Part shown: in pieces, positions 33,586 through 42,122 of the stretch
Layout of the letters: each line of letters opens with the position of its first letter
How positions within the stretch are numbered: the stretch's first letter is position 1
NCBI RefSeq assembly: GCF_001870735.1
Contig: NZ_MORL01000018.1
Coordinates: 1,802 to 65,801, forward strand
Length of the DNA stretch: 64,000 nucleotides
Direction: 5' to 3'
DNA from: Arsenicibacter rosenii
GTDB lineage: Bacteria > Bacteroidota > Bacteroidia > Cytophagales > Spirosomataceae
Notes under the pieces: generated by a model
Database searches by the model: none
What the model was told of the DNA's origin: nothing
What the model saw: only the letters and a program-made list of their open reading frames with translations
Program-made: the position numbers and the translations under genes

Positions 33586-33823
33586 GGTGCTGTTCAAATA
33601 ACGCTTTACTTTCGGGTATCAACCGCACAAATACATCACGTAGTGGCCACGGAGCATGGCGAAGATCATAATGGCTATAACTTGCAACAGATCGCCAGTG
33701 GCGCTCTAATGAGTTTTTCTTTAACTCCAGAAATATCTCCATCCGTACCAGTGGATCAGCGCTCTCATATAGACTCCATAAGGCGTTTTTTGTCTTTCCT
33801 GTGGTCAAAATGCGTCGCGCCAT
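33563..33823 (-). CDS. First gene of the early operon, unknown function
   Basis: 86 residues, MARRILTTGKTKNALWSLYE start, basic and mixed. It is the leading gene of the minus-strand early operon, divergent from the 33896 gene. No recognised domain. Confidence 0.55.
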   Translation of the reverse strand: MARRILTTGKTKNALWSLYESADPLVRMEIFLELKKNSLERHWRSVASYSHYDLRHAPWPLRDVFVRLIPESKALFEQHHETKATQ

Positions 33824-33856
33824 GACAATAAAAGGCTTTTAGTCTTCGTTTGGTAA

Positions 33857-33888
33857 GATGTCGGGACGAGACTAAGCACCCCGACATC
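33857..33888. promoter_or_regulatory. Inverted repeat in the divergent early control region
   Basis: GATGTCGGG and CCCGACATC with a 14-base spacer, between two divergent ATGs only 72 bases apart. Could be an operator for both genes or a 5' leader hairpin of the plus-strand gene. Confidence 0.5.
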
Positions 33889-33895
33889 CACAACC

Positions 33896-34198
33896 ATGAC
33901 CTACAAAAACATGATCGGTCCAGACCCGATCCGTGAGCCAATAGTGGCTCCCAATGCCAGTGAACAAGACAAGCTTGACACTGAATACTTACACTTTCTG
34001 CAGAAAGGGAATTATCCTTCCGGCTCCGTTTATGAATTCCTGTATGTCTATTACAGAAACCAGGAAACCGAACATATTAAGCTCATTGAGCAGGGCCGGG
34101 CTATCCTAGACCGCCTTTCGGACGACGGCCTCATTTTCCTAACCCCCTACGGCGCAAAACTGACCGCAAATGGTCGCCGGTATTTAGCCGACATTTAG
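33896..34198 (+). CDS. Small winged-helix-like protein
   Basis: 100 residues. The C-terminal part has helix-strand-strand character (QGRAILDRLSDDGLIFLTPY followed by GAKLTANGRRYLADI), as in small winged-helix proteins; the N-terminus is unstructured. It is divergent from the early operon, so it may be its regulator. A rho-independent terminator follows at once. Confidence 0.55.
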   Translation: MTYKNMIGPDPIREPIVAPNASEQDKLDTEYLHFLQKGNYPSGSVYEFLYVYYRNQETEHIKLIEQGRAILDRLSDDGLIFLTPYGAKLTANGRRYLADI

Positions 34199-34217
34199 CG
34201 ACACCACTTTATTTATG

Positions 34218-34246
34218 GCCGGGCAGCTGTCACTACCCGGCTTTTT
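34218..34246 (+). terminator. Rho-independent terminator
   Basis: GCCGGG/CCCGGC stem with a 12-base loop and TTTTT, 20 bases after the 34198 stop. It overlaps the 3' end of the convergent minus-strand gene. Confidence 0.75.
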
Positions 34247-34529
34247 CAATTTCCAGCTCCAGCTGCTCCAGCTCCGGAATCCGGTTGCTCCAGATGTCCT
34301 CCCAGGTGAAGCCAAGGAAGCCAACCAAGCAATGCAGTATCCAGCCGGGCAATACCCGCAGGTCGATCTTTTCCGGATTCTTCCGCTCCTTACCCAGCAC
34401 CGACCGCTCAAAGTAGATCAGGCAGTTACCATCTTTCAGACTCTGCCGGACGAGTACCGAGTTCATCTCGTTCCATCGGTCCAGGTCGGTCTGGCGGAGC
34501 CGTTCATAATGTTGTTGTAAGGTGCTCAT
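34233..34529 (-). CDS. Small protein opposite the repressor
   Basis: 98 residues, MSTLQQHYERLRQTDLDRWN start, helical with an aromatic central part (LPGWILHCLVGFLGFTWEDI). Divergent from the repressor gene, so in the place of a cro- or immunity-type gene. No HTH is evident. Confidence 0.6.
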   Translation of the reverse strand: MSTLQQHYERLRQTDLDRWNEMNSVLVRQSLKDGNCLIYFERSVLGKERKNPEKIDLRVLPGWILHCLVGFLGFTWEDIWSNRIPELEQLELEIEKAG

Positions 34530-34572
34530 AGGCTTTTTCGACCGCTAAAGCATATATCTTGCTATTTCTGTT

Positions 34573-34639
34573 TATATTGCTGCAATATTTGTTACAACGT
34601 TTGTTACATGTCCTGTAGCAATAACAGCAGCAAATATAA
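34573..34639. promoter_or_regulatory. Repeat-rich repressor control region
   Basis: Two direct TTTGTTACA repeats 12 bases apart (34588, 34600) lie inside an imperfect inverted repeat (ATATTGCTGC against GCAGCAAATAT). On the minus strand TATATTTG (34638-34631) is an exact TAnnTTTG -7 box with a CTTG element about 21 bases upstream. This fits repressor operators over the promoter of the 34529 gene. Confidence 0.55.
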
Positions 34640-34722
34640 TGTTAACTTTAAACAGATTGCAAGTAAAAATGTAATTTTTTTAAAGTTTAATTAGGTATTC
34701 ACTATAAATATCCTGATTAACA

Positions 34723-35241
34723 ATGGATTACAACTTTTCTGAAAAAGTCGATTTATTAATCAGAGAGTCAGGCAAGACGAAAAAGAGCCTATATGACTTT
34801 CTCGAAATGACTGCGCAAGGCTTCGATAACATGATGAAGCAGAACTCCTTTTCGGCAATCAGGCTTGCTAAAATTGCCGAATTCTTTGAGATTCAGGTAG
34901 GTTTCTTTTATGATCAGCCCTCTAATACATATAAAAGGAAATCGGGCGACGGAGGTGCTTTCGGGGAACAAGTTTTAGACGAACTTAGAAAAGTCTTTAA
35001 AGAAGAGTTGAATCAAAAAAACCAACAACTCTTGGCAAAAGACAGGCAATTAGAAAATAAAGACAGACAGTTAGAGAATAAGGATAAGCTACTTGAGGGC
35101 ATGCAACGGACTATTGACGCTCTGGTGGGAAAGTCTAGCGACGTAACAGCAGATGACCGGCATGACGACCCAAAGATTATTGTCCATCCTGCCTTCGCAA
35201 GAAAAAGCGAAGAGGAGGTAAATGATTACCAGATCGCTTAA
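34723..35241 (+). CDS. Phage repressor-like HTH protein with coiled coil
   Basis: 172 residues. The first ~65 (FSEKVDLLIRESGKTKKSLY to FFEIQVGFFYDQP) are an XRE-type helix-turn-helix. Residues ~85-140 are a coiled coil with near-identical repeats QLENKDRQLENKDKLLEG. The tail is acidic. There is no C-terminal peptidase (LexA/CI-type S24) domain, so induction would not be by self-cleavage. It sits at the right prophage end beside the attachment-site candidate, which is the usual place for the lysogeny repressor. Confidence 0.7.
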   Translation: MDYNFSEKVDLLIRESGKTKKSLYDFLEMTAQGFDNMMKQNSFSAIRLAKIAEFFEIQVGFFYDQPSNTYKRKSGDGGAFGEQVLDELRKVFKEELNQKNQQLLAKDRQLENKDRQLENKDKLLEGMQRTIDALVGKSSDVTADDRHDDPKIIVHPAFARKSEEEVNDYQIA

Positions 35242-35263
35242 AAATAGCTCCGGCTATTTTTTT
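35240..35263 (+). terminator. Rho-independent terminator of the repressor gene
   Basis: AAAAATAGC-TCCG-GCTATTTTT with trailing TT, starting at the stop codon. Confidence 0.75.
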
Positions 35264-35340
35264 GCCAGCACTGAGGGTACATGCGCGGTTACGTCGTAAT
35301 ATATATATAGTATAACGCTATGTATATCGGTCTAAATGAA

Positions 35341-35354
35341 CTTCTTATAAGAAG
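35341..35354. repeat. 14-bp palindrome next to the attachment site candidate
   Basis: CTTCTTATAAGAAG, a perfect palindrome ending 5 bases before the tRNA-derived core. May be a recombinase or accessory arm site. Confidence 0.5.
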
Positions 35355-35359
35355 ACCTT

Positions 35360-35379
35360 GAATCCCAGCCGGATCACCA
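35360..35379 (+). other. Attachment site candidate (attR) from a tRNA 3' end
   Basis: GAATCCCAGCCGGATCACCA reads as tRNA positions 57-76: the T-loop end, T-stem CCCAG, acceptor CCGGATC, discriminator A and encoded CCA. The T-loop C56 is missing just upstream, so only the 3' end is tRNA-derived. Prophages that integrate in a tRNA leave the displaced 3' fragment at one end, and the repressor gene lies immediately inside. The intact tRNA should have a 5' acceptor strand GATCCGG and lie beyond the left edge. No integrase is in this window. Confidence 0.6.
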
Positions 35380-35382
35380 GAG

Positions 35383-35415
35383 AAGCCTCGTCACACGACG
35401 AGGCTTTTTCTTTTT
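35383..35415 (+). terminator. Rho-independent terminator of the tRNA
   Basis: AAGCCTCGTC-ACAC-GACGAGGCTT stem followed by a T-run, directly after the CCA. Probably the host tRNA terminator displaced with the attR. Confidence 0.8.
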
Positions 35416-36062
35416 GCCGTTGTGCCAGCCAAAAGTCAGCCAGACCACTTCCGGCGAACGGAAGCTGACAGGACCGTCCGGCACTCCCCTTGCCAGGCGC
35501 CAATAACGGTACTTACAGCGCTCATGTAATCAACGACTGAAGAGCGTGAGTCTTGCTCCTCCGCCCATGAACGGGACGTCAGCGACTATAAGCAGAAGAG
35601 CCGTTCTGGTTTCAATCGATAAAGCGCGGCAAGATGCTATAATCCGTACTTCAGAAACGTTTTTTTTTGCCTGCCGATACGTTAAAAAATGCACATTCAT
35701 GTCGTTTTTATGGCCGGAAACGCATTTGTCACTCAATCACGCAGGTGGGTTTTGTTAATTGTACTTCCCAACATAACCGTATTTTCATTGTAAAATATTC
35801 ATTAACTAAGATGATTTATAATCAAAGTCACAATTTAAGATTTCTAAAACTTCGTTCGGCCAAAACGCTTTATTACCAAATTTTTTTGTATTATCTTGCA
35901 CCACTTCGTCAAAAACTACTGTAGAACCGGCTAAATAATTTAATCTTTTAGCACCGGCTTGAACCACCTGGATTTTCTAATTTGTTAATAATCGTCGCAG
36001 CAATGGTGGCCGAAGAGTACAACCCACCAACGCGAGGACATAACCAGTAGCAGTTACGTCCC
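35416..36062. other. Upstream region of gltB without a gene
   Basis: No convincing ORF; short frames on both strands around 35530-35760 look spurious. The DNA becomes AT-rich after 35640. A weak -7-like TATCTTG (about 35891) is 165 bases before gltB, leaving a long 5' leader. I see no riboswitch-like structure. Confidence 0.5.
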
Positions 36063-39000
36063 ATGTCTGATCAAATTGACCAGTCGGAATGCCGAATCAC
36101 CGATGTCCGGCACAGCCTGGAAGGGCAAACAAATGAATTGGGCCTCTACCGCCCGGATTACGAACACGATAACTGCGGCATCGGCTTTGTGGCTGACATC
36201 AAAGGCCGGAAATCGCACCAGATCGTAGCAGATGCCCTGCACATGCTCCACCGCATGGAGCATCGTGGTGCCTGTGGTTGTGAACCCAATACAGGTGACG
36301 GTGCGGGCTTACTCATCCAGATTCCACACGAATTCTTTGTGGATGAATGCCGTAAATTATTTATTCACCTGCCGGCCGCTCAGGAATACGGCGTGGGTAT
36401 GGTGTATTTCCCGAAAGAATCTAAGCTGCGCGAAGAATGCCGTGCGATTCTGAACCGGAAAATCAAGCGGCTTGGCATGGAGTTGCTCGGCTACCGTGTT
36501 GTTCCTGTCGATAGCAGCGACCTGGGTAACGGCTCACGCGTGGGCGAACCACAGATGGAGCAGGTGTTTATCAAACGCCCTGATACGGTTACGAACGACG
36601 AGGACTTTGAGCGTAAACTCTACGTTCTCCGGAACTATAGTACTCGCATCATTAACGAATCAGTAAAAGGCGTTAACAACGACTTCTACTTCGCTTCGCT
36701 GTCGTGCCGGGTTATTACCTATAAAGGTCAGCTGACGACCGGTCAGTTAAACGCGTACTTCCCTGACCTGTCGCGCGAAGAAGTAGTATCGGCCCTGGGT
36801 GTTGTACACTCCCGTTTCTCGACCAACACCTTCCCGTCGTGGAAACTGGCCCAGCCATTCCGTTACATTGCCCACAACGGTGAAATCAACACCGTAAAAG
36901 GAAACGTAAACTGGATGAAGGCCGCCGAGCGCATGCTGAAATCGTCGAAATTCACCGACGAGGAAATGGACATGCTGCTGCCAATCTGCGACCACCGCCA
37001 ATCGGACTCCGCCAACCTGGATAATGCCATCGAACTGCTGGTGATGAGCGGCCGCTCGCTGCCACACGTCATGATGATGCTGATTCCGGAAGCATGGGAC
37101 GGCAACGAACACATGGACGATAACCGCCGGGCATTCTATGAATACCATGCGGCCCTGATCGAACCATGGGACGGTCCGGCTTCAATTTCGTTTACCGATG
37201 GCAAAATCGTCGGGGCCACGCTCGACCGGAACGGTCTGCGCCCGTCGCGCTACTGGGTAACCAACGACGATGTCGTAATCATGGCCTCTGAAGCCGGTGT
37301 GATCGACATTGATCCTGCCAAAATCGTGTCAAAAGGCCGTTTGCAGCCAGGCAAGATGTTTGTAGTGGATATGGAAGCAGGCCGCATCATTGCCGATGAG
37401 GAACTGAAAGCCGGCATCTGCTCACGGCAGCCATACCAGCAGTGGATCGATCAGTATAAAATCAAGATTTCTGAGCTGGAAGCCCCGGCCCGTAAATACA
37501 GCCGCTACGACGAAAAAGCGCTGCTGACCCGTCAGAAGGCATTCGGCTTTACGTCGGAAGACCTCCGGATGATTCTGGCGCCAATGGTCGAAACCGGTAA
37601 GGAAGCACTCGGCTCAATGGGCACCGATACACCGCTGGCGGTGCTGTCGGATCAGAGCCAGCACATGAGCCACTACTTCAAGCAGTTGTTCGCGCAGGTA
37701 ACCAACCCGCCGATTGACTCGATCCGGGAGCGGTCTATCATGTCGCTGATTTCGTTCGTAGGCGCTACCTATAACCTCCTCGACGAATCGCCGGAACACT
37801 GCAAGCAGGTCGAACTGGACCAGCCTGTTCTGACCACAAAAGAATTCGACAAACTGCGGTTTATTGACCGTCACCACTTCCAGGCCAAAACCATCAACAC
37901 GTATTTCCGTGCGGATGCGGGTGGCCAGGGACTGGAGCGTGCTCTGGAGCGCATCTGCCGCTATGCCGAAGACGCCATCGAAGACGGTTTTGAAATCATC
38001 ATCCTGTCTGACCGTGCCATTGACTCCGACCACGCACCGGTGGGATCATTGCTGGCAACAGCCGCCGTTCACCACCACCTGATCCGTCGCGGGCTACGCG
38101 GCAATATCGGGCTGCTGGTTGAAGCCGGTGACGTCTGGGAGACACACCACGTAGCGACCCTGATCGGGTACGGCGCGTCGGGTGTGAACCCGTACATGGC
38201 CTTCGAAACCATCGCTCAGATGCGGGAGAAGAATCAGCTGGGTGTCGATTATCCGGAAGAAAAACTATTCCAGAACTATATTAAAGCCGTTAACGGCGAG
38301 TTGCTCAAAATCTTCTCGAAGATGGGGATCTCAACCCTGCAATCATACCAGGGGGCGATGATCTTCGAATGTCTGGGGCTGAACGAAGATGTCGTTAACC
38401 GCTATTTTACCGGAACAGTATCGCGGATCGGCGGTATGGGGCTGGAAGAAATTGCAAAAGAGATTCTGGTCCGCCACCGGACTGCCTTCCCGGAAACGCC
38501 GTCCCTGTCGGTGCAGCGTCTGGAAGTCGGTGGTGTCTACCAGTGGAAGCAACGCGGGGAGAAGCACATCTTCAATCCGGATACCATCCACCTGTTGCAG
38601 GAATCGACCAAGCGCGACGACTATCAGCTGTTCAAGCGGTATTCGAAACTGATTAATGATCAGACCGAAAAAGCCATTACGCTGCGTGGGCTGCTGAAGT
38701 TCAAGAAAGGCATGCCGATTTCGATTGACGAAGTAGAACCAATCGAAAACATCTACAAGCGTTTTGCGACGGGAGCCATGTCCTTTGGCTCAATCTCGTG
38801 GGAAGCCCACACAACGCTGGCCATTGCCATGAACCGCATTGGCGGGAGAAGCAATTCCGGTGAGGGTGGTGAAGATGAGCTGCGGTTTACACCGCTGGCC
38901 AACGGCGACAGTCTGAACTCGGCCATCAAGCAGGTGGCGTCGGGCCGCTTCGGGGTAACCAGCCATTACCTGACCAACGCGCAGGAACTTCAGATCAAAA

Positions 39001-40694
39001 TGGCACAGGGTGCCAAGCCGGGTGAAGGTGGTCAGCTGCCAGGGCACAAGGTTGACGACTGGATTGGCCGGACCCGCCACTCGACGCCGGGTGTGGGTTT
39101 GATTTCGCCGCCGCCTCACCACGATATTTATTCAATCGAAGACTTAGCCCAGCTGATCTTCGACCTCAAAAATGCCAACCGTGCCGCACGAATCAGCGTG
39201 AAGCTGGTGTCGGAAGCCGGTGTTGGTACAATTGCTACGGGGGTTGCCAAAGCCCATGCCGACCACATCCTGATTTCAGGTTACGATGGCGGTACGGGGG
39301 CCTCGCCGCTGTCATCGATCCGTCACGCGGGTCTGCCATGGGAGCTTGGTCTGGCCGAAACCCACCAGACACTGGTGCGTAACAAACTGCGTGGCCGTGT
39401 AACGGTGCAGGCCGACGGACAGATCCGTACCGGCCGTGACCTGGCGATTGCCGCCCTTCTGGGTGCCGAAGAATTTGGTGTAGCCACAGCAGCGCTGGTT
39501 GCGGCGGGCTGTATCATGATGCGGAAATGCCACCTGAACACCTGCCCTGTCGGGGTAGCCACCCAGAACAAGGAACTGCGCGCCATGTTTACCGGCAAAC
39601 CGGAGCACGTGGTGAACATGTTCAAGTTCATGGCAACAGAACTGCGTGAGATTATGGCTGAACTCGGTTTCCGTACCGTCGATGAAATGATCGGTCAGGT
39701 ACAGGTACTGGAGCCACGCGAAAACATCAAACACTGGAAATACAAAAATGTCAACCTGAACGCGCTGCTTTACAAAGAGCCTGTCAGCCTTGACGTATCG
39801 CTTTACAAGCAGGAAGAGCAGGATCACGGCATCGATCAGGTACTTGATCGTGAACTGATCAAGGTTGCTCAGCCTGCCCTCGAAAAAGGCGAGTCGGTGT
39901 ATGGCGAATATGCCGTAAACAACCTGAACCGCTCGGTAGGTACCATGCTGTCGAACGAGATTTCGAAAGTGTACGGCGGCTCCGGCTTACCGGACAGCAC
40001 GATCCACTTCAAACTGCGCGGCACGGCCGGTCAGAGCCTTGGCGCTTTCAGCACAAGCGGCATTAAGCTTGAACTGGAAGGGGATGCCAACGACTACTTC
40101 GGTAAGGGCCTCTGCGGTGCGAAACTGATCGTTTATCCTGACCGCACGGCAACCTTCCAGCCGGAAGAAAACAGCATCGTCGGCAACGTATCGTTCTACG
40201 GAGCGACATCGGGTGAGGCCTTCATCCGTGGTATGGCCGGTGAGCGTTTCTGCGTCCGTAACTCAGGGGCAAAAGTCGTTGTAGAAGGGATCGGTGATCA
40301 CGGTCTGGAGTACATGACCGGCGGTCTGGCCATCATCCTCGGGCAAACAGGCCGCAACTTTGCCGCTGGTATGTCGGGCGGGGTGTCCTATGTCTGGGAT
40401 AAAGACGGCTCGTTTGCGTCGAAAGTAAACCGCGAAATGGTGAATCTCGATGTGCTGAATGAAGAAGATCAGGCGATCCTGCGCGAATACGTGGAAAAAC
40501 ATTTCCAGTATACAACCAGCAACGTGGCCCTGGCGCTGATTCAGGATTGGGACAACAGCATCAGCCAGTTCGTGAAAGTACTGCCAAACGACTTTAAGCA
40601 GGCATTAGCGAGCCGCGGCGTTTCGCTCTCGGAACAGATCCGTGACAAAAACGTAGTTTATCAGGACATTGTCGTAGATGTAACGCAAGGTTAA
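36063..40694 (+). CDS. gltB: Glutamate synthase large subunit
   Basis: 1543 residues, full length. Makes glutamate from glutamine and 2-oxoglutarate. A 37-residue propeptide precedes the catalytic Cys38 (DNCGIGFVADIKG) of the class II glutamine amidotransferase domain. The central and FMN-binding synthase domains follow, with the 3Fe-4S cysteines at C1150, C1156 and C1161 (C-x5-C-x4-C). The C-terminal GXGXG beta-helix domain lies at ~1315-1440. The partner gltD is not the next gene, as usual, but lies three genes downstream behind an inserted cassette in the same orientation. Confidence 0.97.
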   Translation: MSDQIDQSECRITDVRHSLEGQTNELGLYRPDYEHDNCGIGFVADIKGRKSHQIVADALHMLHRMEHRGACGCEPNTGDGAGLLIQIPHEFFVDECRKLFIHLPAAQEYGVGMVYFPKESKLREECRAILNRKIKRLGMELLGYRVVPVDSSDLGNGSRVGEPQMEQVFIKRPDTVTNDEDFERKLYVLRNYSTRIINESVKGVNNDFYFASLSCRVITYKGQLTTGQLNAYFPDLSREEVVSALGVVHSRFSTNTFPSWKLAQPFRYIAHNGEINTVKGNVNWMKAAERMLKSSKFTDEEMDMLLPICDHRQSDSANLDNAIELLVMSGRSLPHVMMMLIPEAWDGNEHMDDNRRAFYEYHAALIEPWDGPASISFTDGKIVGATLDRNGLRPSRYWVTNDDVVIMASEAGVIDIDPAKIVSKGRLQPGKMFVVDMEAGRIIADEELKAGICSRQPYQQWIDQYKIKISELEAPARKYSRYDEKALLTRQKAFGFTSEDLRMILAPMVETGKEALGSMGTDTPLAVLSDQSQHMSHYFKQLFAQVTNPPIDSIRERSIMSLISFVGATYNLLDESPEHCKQVELDQPVLTTKEFDKLRFIDRHHFQAKTINTYFRADAGGQGLERALERICRYAEDAIEDGFEIIILSDRAIDSDHAPVGSLLATAAVHHHLIRRGLRGNIGLLVEAGDVWETHHVATLIGYGASGVNPYMAFETIAQMREKNQLGVDYPEEKLFQNYIKAVNGELLKIFSKMGISTLQSYQGAMIFECLGLNEDVVNRYFTGTVSRIGGMGLEEIAKEILVRHRTAFPETPSLSVQRLEVGGVYQWKQRGEKHIFNPDTIHLLQESTKRDDYQLFKRYSKLINDQTEKAITLRGLLKFKKGMPISIDEVEPIENIYKRFATGAMSFGSISWEAHTTLAIAMNRIGGRSNSGEGGEDELRFTPLANGDSLNSAIKQVASGRFGVTSHYLTNAQELQIKMAQGAKPGEGGQLPGHKVDDWIGRTRHSTPGVGLISPPPHHDIYSIEDLAQLIFDLKNANRAARISVKLVSEAGVGTIATGVAKAHADHILISGYDGGTGASPLSSIRHAGLPWELGLAETHQTLVRNKLRGRVTVQADGQIRTGRDLAIAALLGAEEFGVATAALVAAGCIMMRKCHLNTCPVGVATQNKELRAMFTGKPEHVVNMFKFMATELREIMAELGFRTVDEMIGQVQVLEPRENIKHWKYKNVNLNALLYKEPVSLDVSLYKQEEQDHGIDQVLDRELIKVAQPALEKGESVYGEYAVNNLNRSVGTMLSNEISKVYGGSGLPDSTIHFKLRGTAGQSLGAFSTSGIKLELEGDANDYFGKGLCGAKLIVYPDRTATFQPEENSIVGNVSFYGATSGEAFIRGMAGERFCVRNSGAKVVVEGIGDHGLEYMTGGLAIILGQTGRNFAAGMSGGVSYVWDKDGSFASKVNREMVNLDVLNEEDQAILREYVEKHFQYTTSNVALALIQDWDNSISQFVKVLPNDFKQALASRGVSLSEQIRDKNVVYQDIVVDVTQG

Positions 40695-40700
40695 CGCTTC

Positions 40701-41024
40701 ATGCGCTTACCTCCTCCTTATCTGATCACGGAATCTAAGCTGACTGGTTATCTGCTTAAATTTCGTGATCAGGATGATAAATCAAACTATTTAGGACAAG
40801 CAGGTTACACATTAGACAATTGGGAGCTACTGCTGGCAGATCTTCTCAGGTTGGTAGAAACGAACGATGCCGTATTGGATAAACCAAGTGTTTATGGCCA
40901 ATCCTATCAGGTAATAGGAGAGCTAACAGGACCCACAGGTCGTAAATTATCAGTAAAAACCATTTGGATGCTAGACATCGATGAGGAAAAAACTAAATTT
41001 ATAACCTTGTATCCAAACAAATAA
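40701..41024 (+). CDS. DUF6883-like small protein in the gltB-gltD cassette
   Basis: 107 residues, six bases after the gltB stop. The layout 'YLLKF.D.DDKS.YLGQAGY...NWELLLADLLRL' and 'YGQSYQVIGELTGPTGRKLSVKTIWMLD' followed by 'TKFITLYPNK' matches what I know of DUF6883, a small family often next to DUF4926 genes. It may be a toxin-like or immunity protein; the activity is not known. The gene is AT-richer than gltB and is coupled to the downstream fused gene, five bases apart. Confidence 0.6.
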   Translation: MRLPPPYLITESKLTGYLLKFRDQDDKSNYLGQAGYTLDNWELLLADLLRLVETNDAVLDKPSVYGQSYQVIGELTGPTGRKLSVKTIWMLDIDEEKTKFITLYPNK

Positions 41025-41029
41025 ACGCC

Positions 41030-41620
41030 ATGCGGTTACCTCTTTACGAAAGGGTTATTCTCTTGAAAGATATACCAGAGACCGGTTTTGAAAAAGGAGA
41101 TATTGTTACGACTGTGGAGTTTATCCAGGGCCGTCGCGGCTTGCCGGATGCTTACTATGTCGAAGCCTTCAACGCGTTGGGTAAAACGATAGCTACCTTT
41201 ATCGTGGAGGAGAAATTTCTGGGAGCATTACAGGAAAGTGATGTACTAAGTAGTCGTTCTAAAGAACCCTCCAAACCGTTAGAGCAAGGTGTGATTGTTA
41301 ATTTTGAACAACCTTCAGCAGTCAGCCAAATGATAACGATACCGGAAAAACCGTTAGCGAACGAGCTATTTGAACTACTCTGTGAACGATTTATCCGAGA
41401 GCAGTTACCTGAAAACCAGGCACAGCTTGAAGCAGCTATCTGGCTTTTCCAGCACGAAGTTTGTTCGCTGGGCAAAGCAAGTCAACTGTCAGGGTTATCT
41501 GTCTACCTGTTTCAGAGCGTGTTAGCATCACGTTCTATACCAATTAGCTACGATACGGAAGATTTTCGCGAAGATTTAAATACATTAGATCAGAACAAGA
41601 TTTTTCAGAAAACGTCCTGA
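41030..41620 (+). CDS. DUF4926-like/UPF0175-like fusion, probable antitoxin
   Basis: 196 residues. The first ~70 (RLPLYERVILLKDIPETGFE..GDIVTTVEF...DAYYVEAFNA) match small DUF4926-type SH3-like proteins. A linker follows, then residues ~110-190 (LEAAIWLFQHEVCSLGKASQ, LSGLSVYLFQSVLASRSIPI) resemble UPF0175 proteins, the usual antitoxin partner of DUF3368 PIN toxins. It joins what are normally separate genes. Its stop TGA overlaps the ATG of the PIN gene (TGATG). The fusion suggests one protein that pairs with both flanking genes. Confidence 0.65.
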   Translation: MRLPLYERVILLKDIPETGFEKGDIVTTVEFIQGRRGLPDAYYVEAFNALGKTIATFIVEEKFLGALQESDVLSSRSKEPSKPLEQGVIVNFEQPSAVSQMITIPEKPLANELFELLCERFIREQLPENQAQLEAAIWLFQHEVCSLGKASQLSGLSVYLFQSVLASRSIPISYDTEDFREDLNTLDQNKIFQKTS

Positions 41621-42120
41621 TGATTGTTATTGGTGAAGCCTCAAGTGTAATAGCCTTAGTTCAGCTTGGGCAGCTAAGCTTACTAAAAAAGCTCTATACT
41701 GAAGTATACATTCCTCATTTGCTCTATGCAGAGGTCATGCCTATATTTAGTGACTTAGCGCTTTCGTCAAGTGATTTACTACTTGCGGTTAAGAATCGGG
41801 AAATACAAGTTCGCAGTAGTTGGGAAGATGAACCTGTTTCACCACATATTCATTCGCACCTTACAAAGGCTGAAGCAGATGCAGTCAATCTGGCTTTTGA
41901 ATTAGGAAACTGTTATTTGTTAGCAAGTGACCGGATTATCCGAAAAGAAGCAAAGGCTGCCGGCATCATCTCAATTGGCCTTTTGGGGTTATTACACCAG
42001 GCAAGGAAGTCTCACTTAATAGACGCCCTAACACCTCTTTTAGACCAGCTGAGGAGTAAGTTAGTGCAGCCCATTAGTGAGCGTTTATATACTGAAGTAT
42101 TACAAAGCATTCATGATTAG
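41620..42120 (+). CDS. DUF3368-type PIN-domain protein, probable toxin
   Basis: 166 residues. PIN acidic positions are partly conserved: the first, usually D in 'VxDxSxxI', is E here (IGEASSVIALVQLGQL, E6); later acidic residues are in LLYAEV, KAEADAVNLA and LLASDRIIRKEA. PIN toxins of this type are ribonucleases paired with UPF0175 antitoxins. E in place of the first Asp may weaken activity. It overlaps the fused antitoxin gene and ends two bases before gltD, so all are cotranscribed with gltBD. Confidence 0.75.
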   Translation: MIVIGEASSVIALVQLGQLSLLKKLYTEVYIPHLLYAEVMPIFSDLALSSSDLLLAVKNREIQVRSSWEDEPVSPHIHSHLTKAEADAVNLAFELGNCYLLASDRIIRKEAKAAGIISIGLLGLLHQARKSHLIDALTPLLDQLRSKLVQPISERLYTEVLQSIHD

Positions 42121-42122
42121 TC

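Noticed and set aside
34723-35241. LexA/CI-type self-cleaving repressor
   Set aside because: No S24 peptidase domain; a coiled coil follows the HTH.
35530-35758. Overlapping ORFs on both strands upstream of gltB
   Set aside because: Neither has a believable start context, domain or neighbour; they mirror each other in a low-information region.
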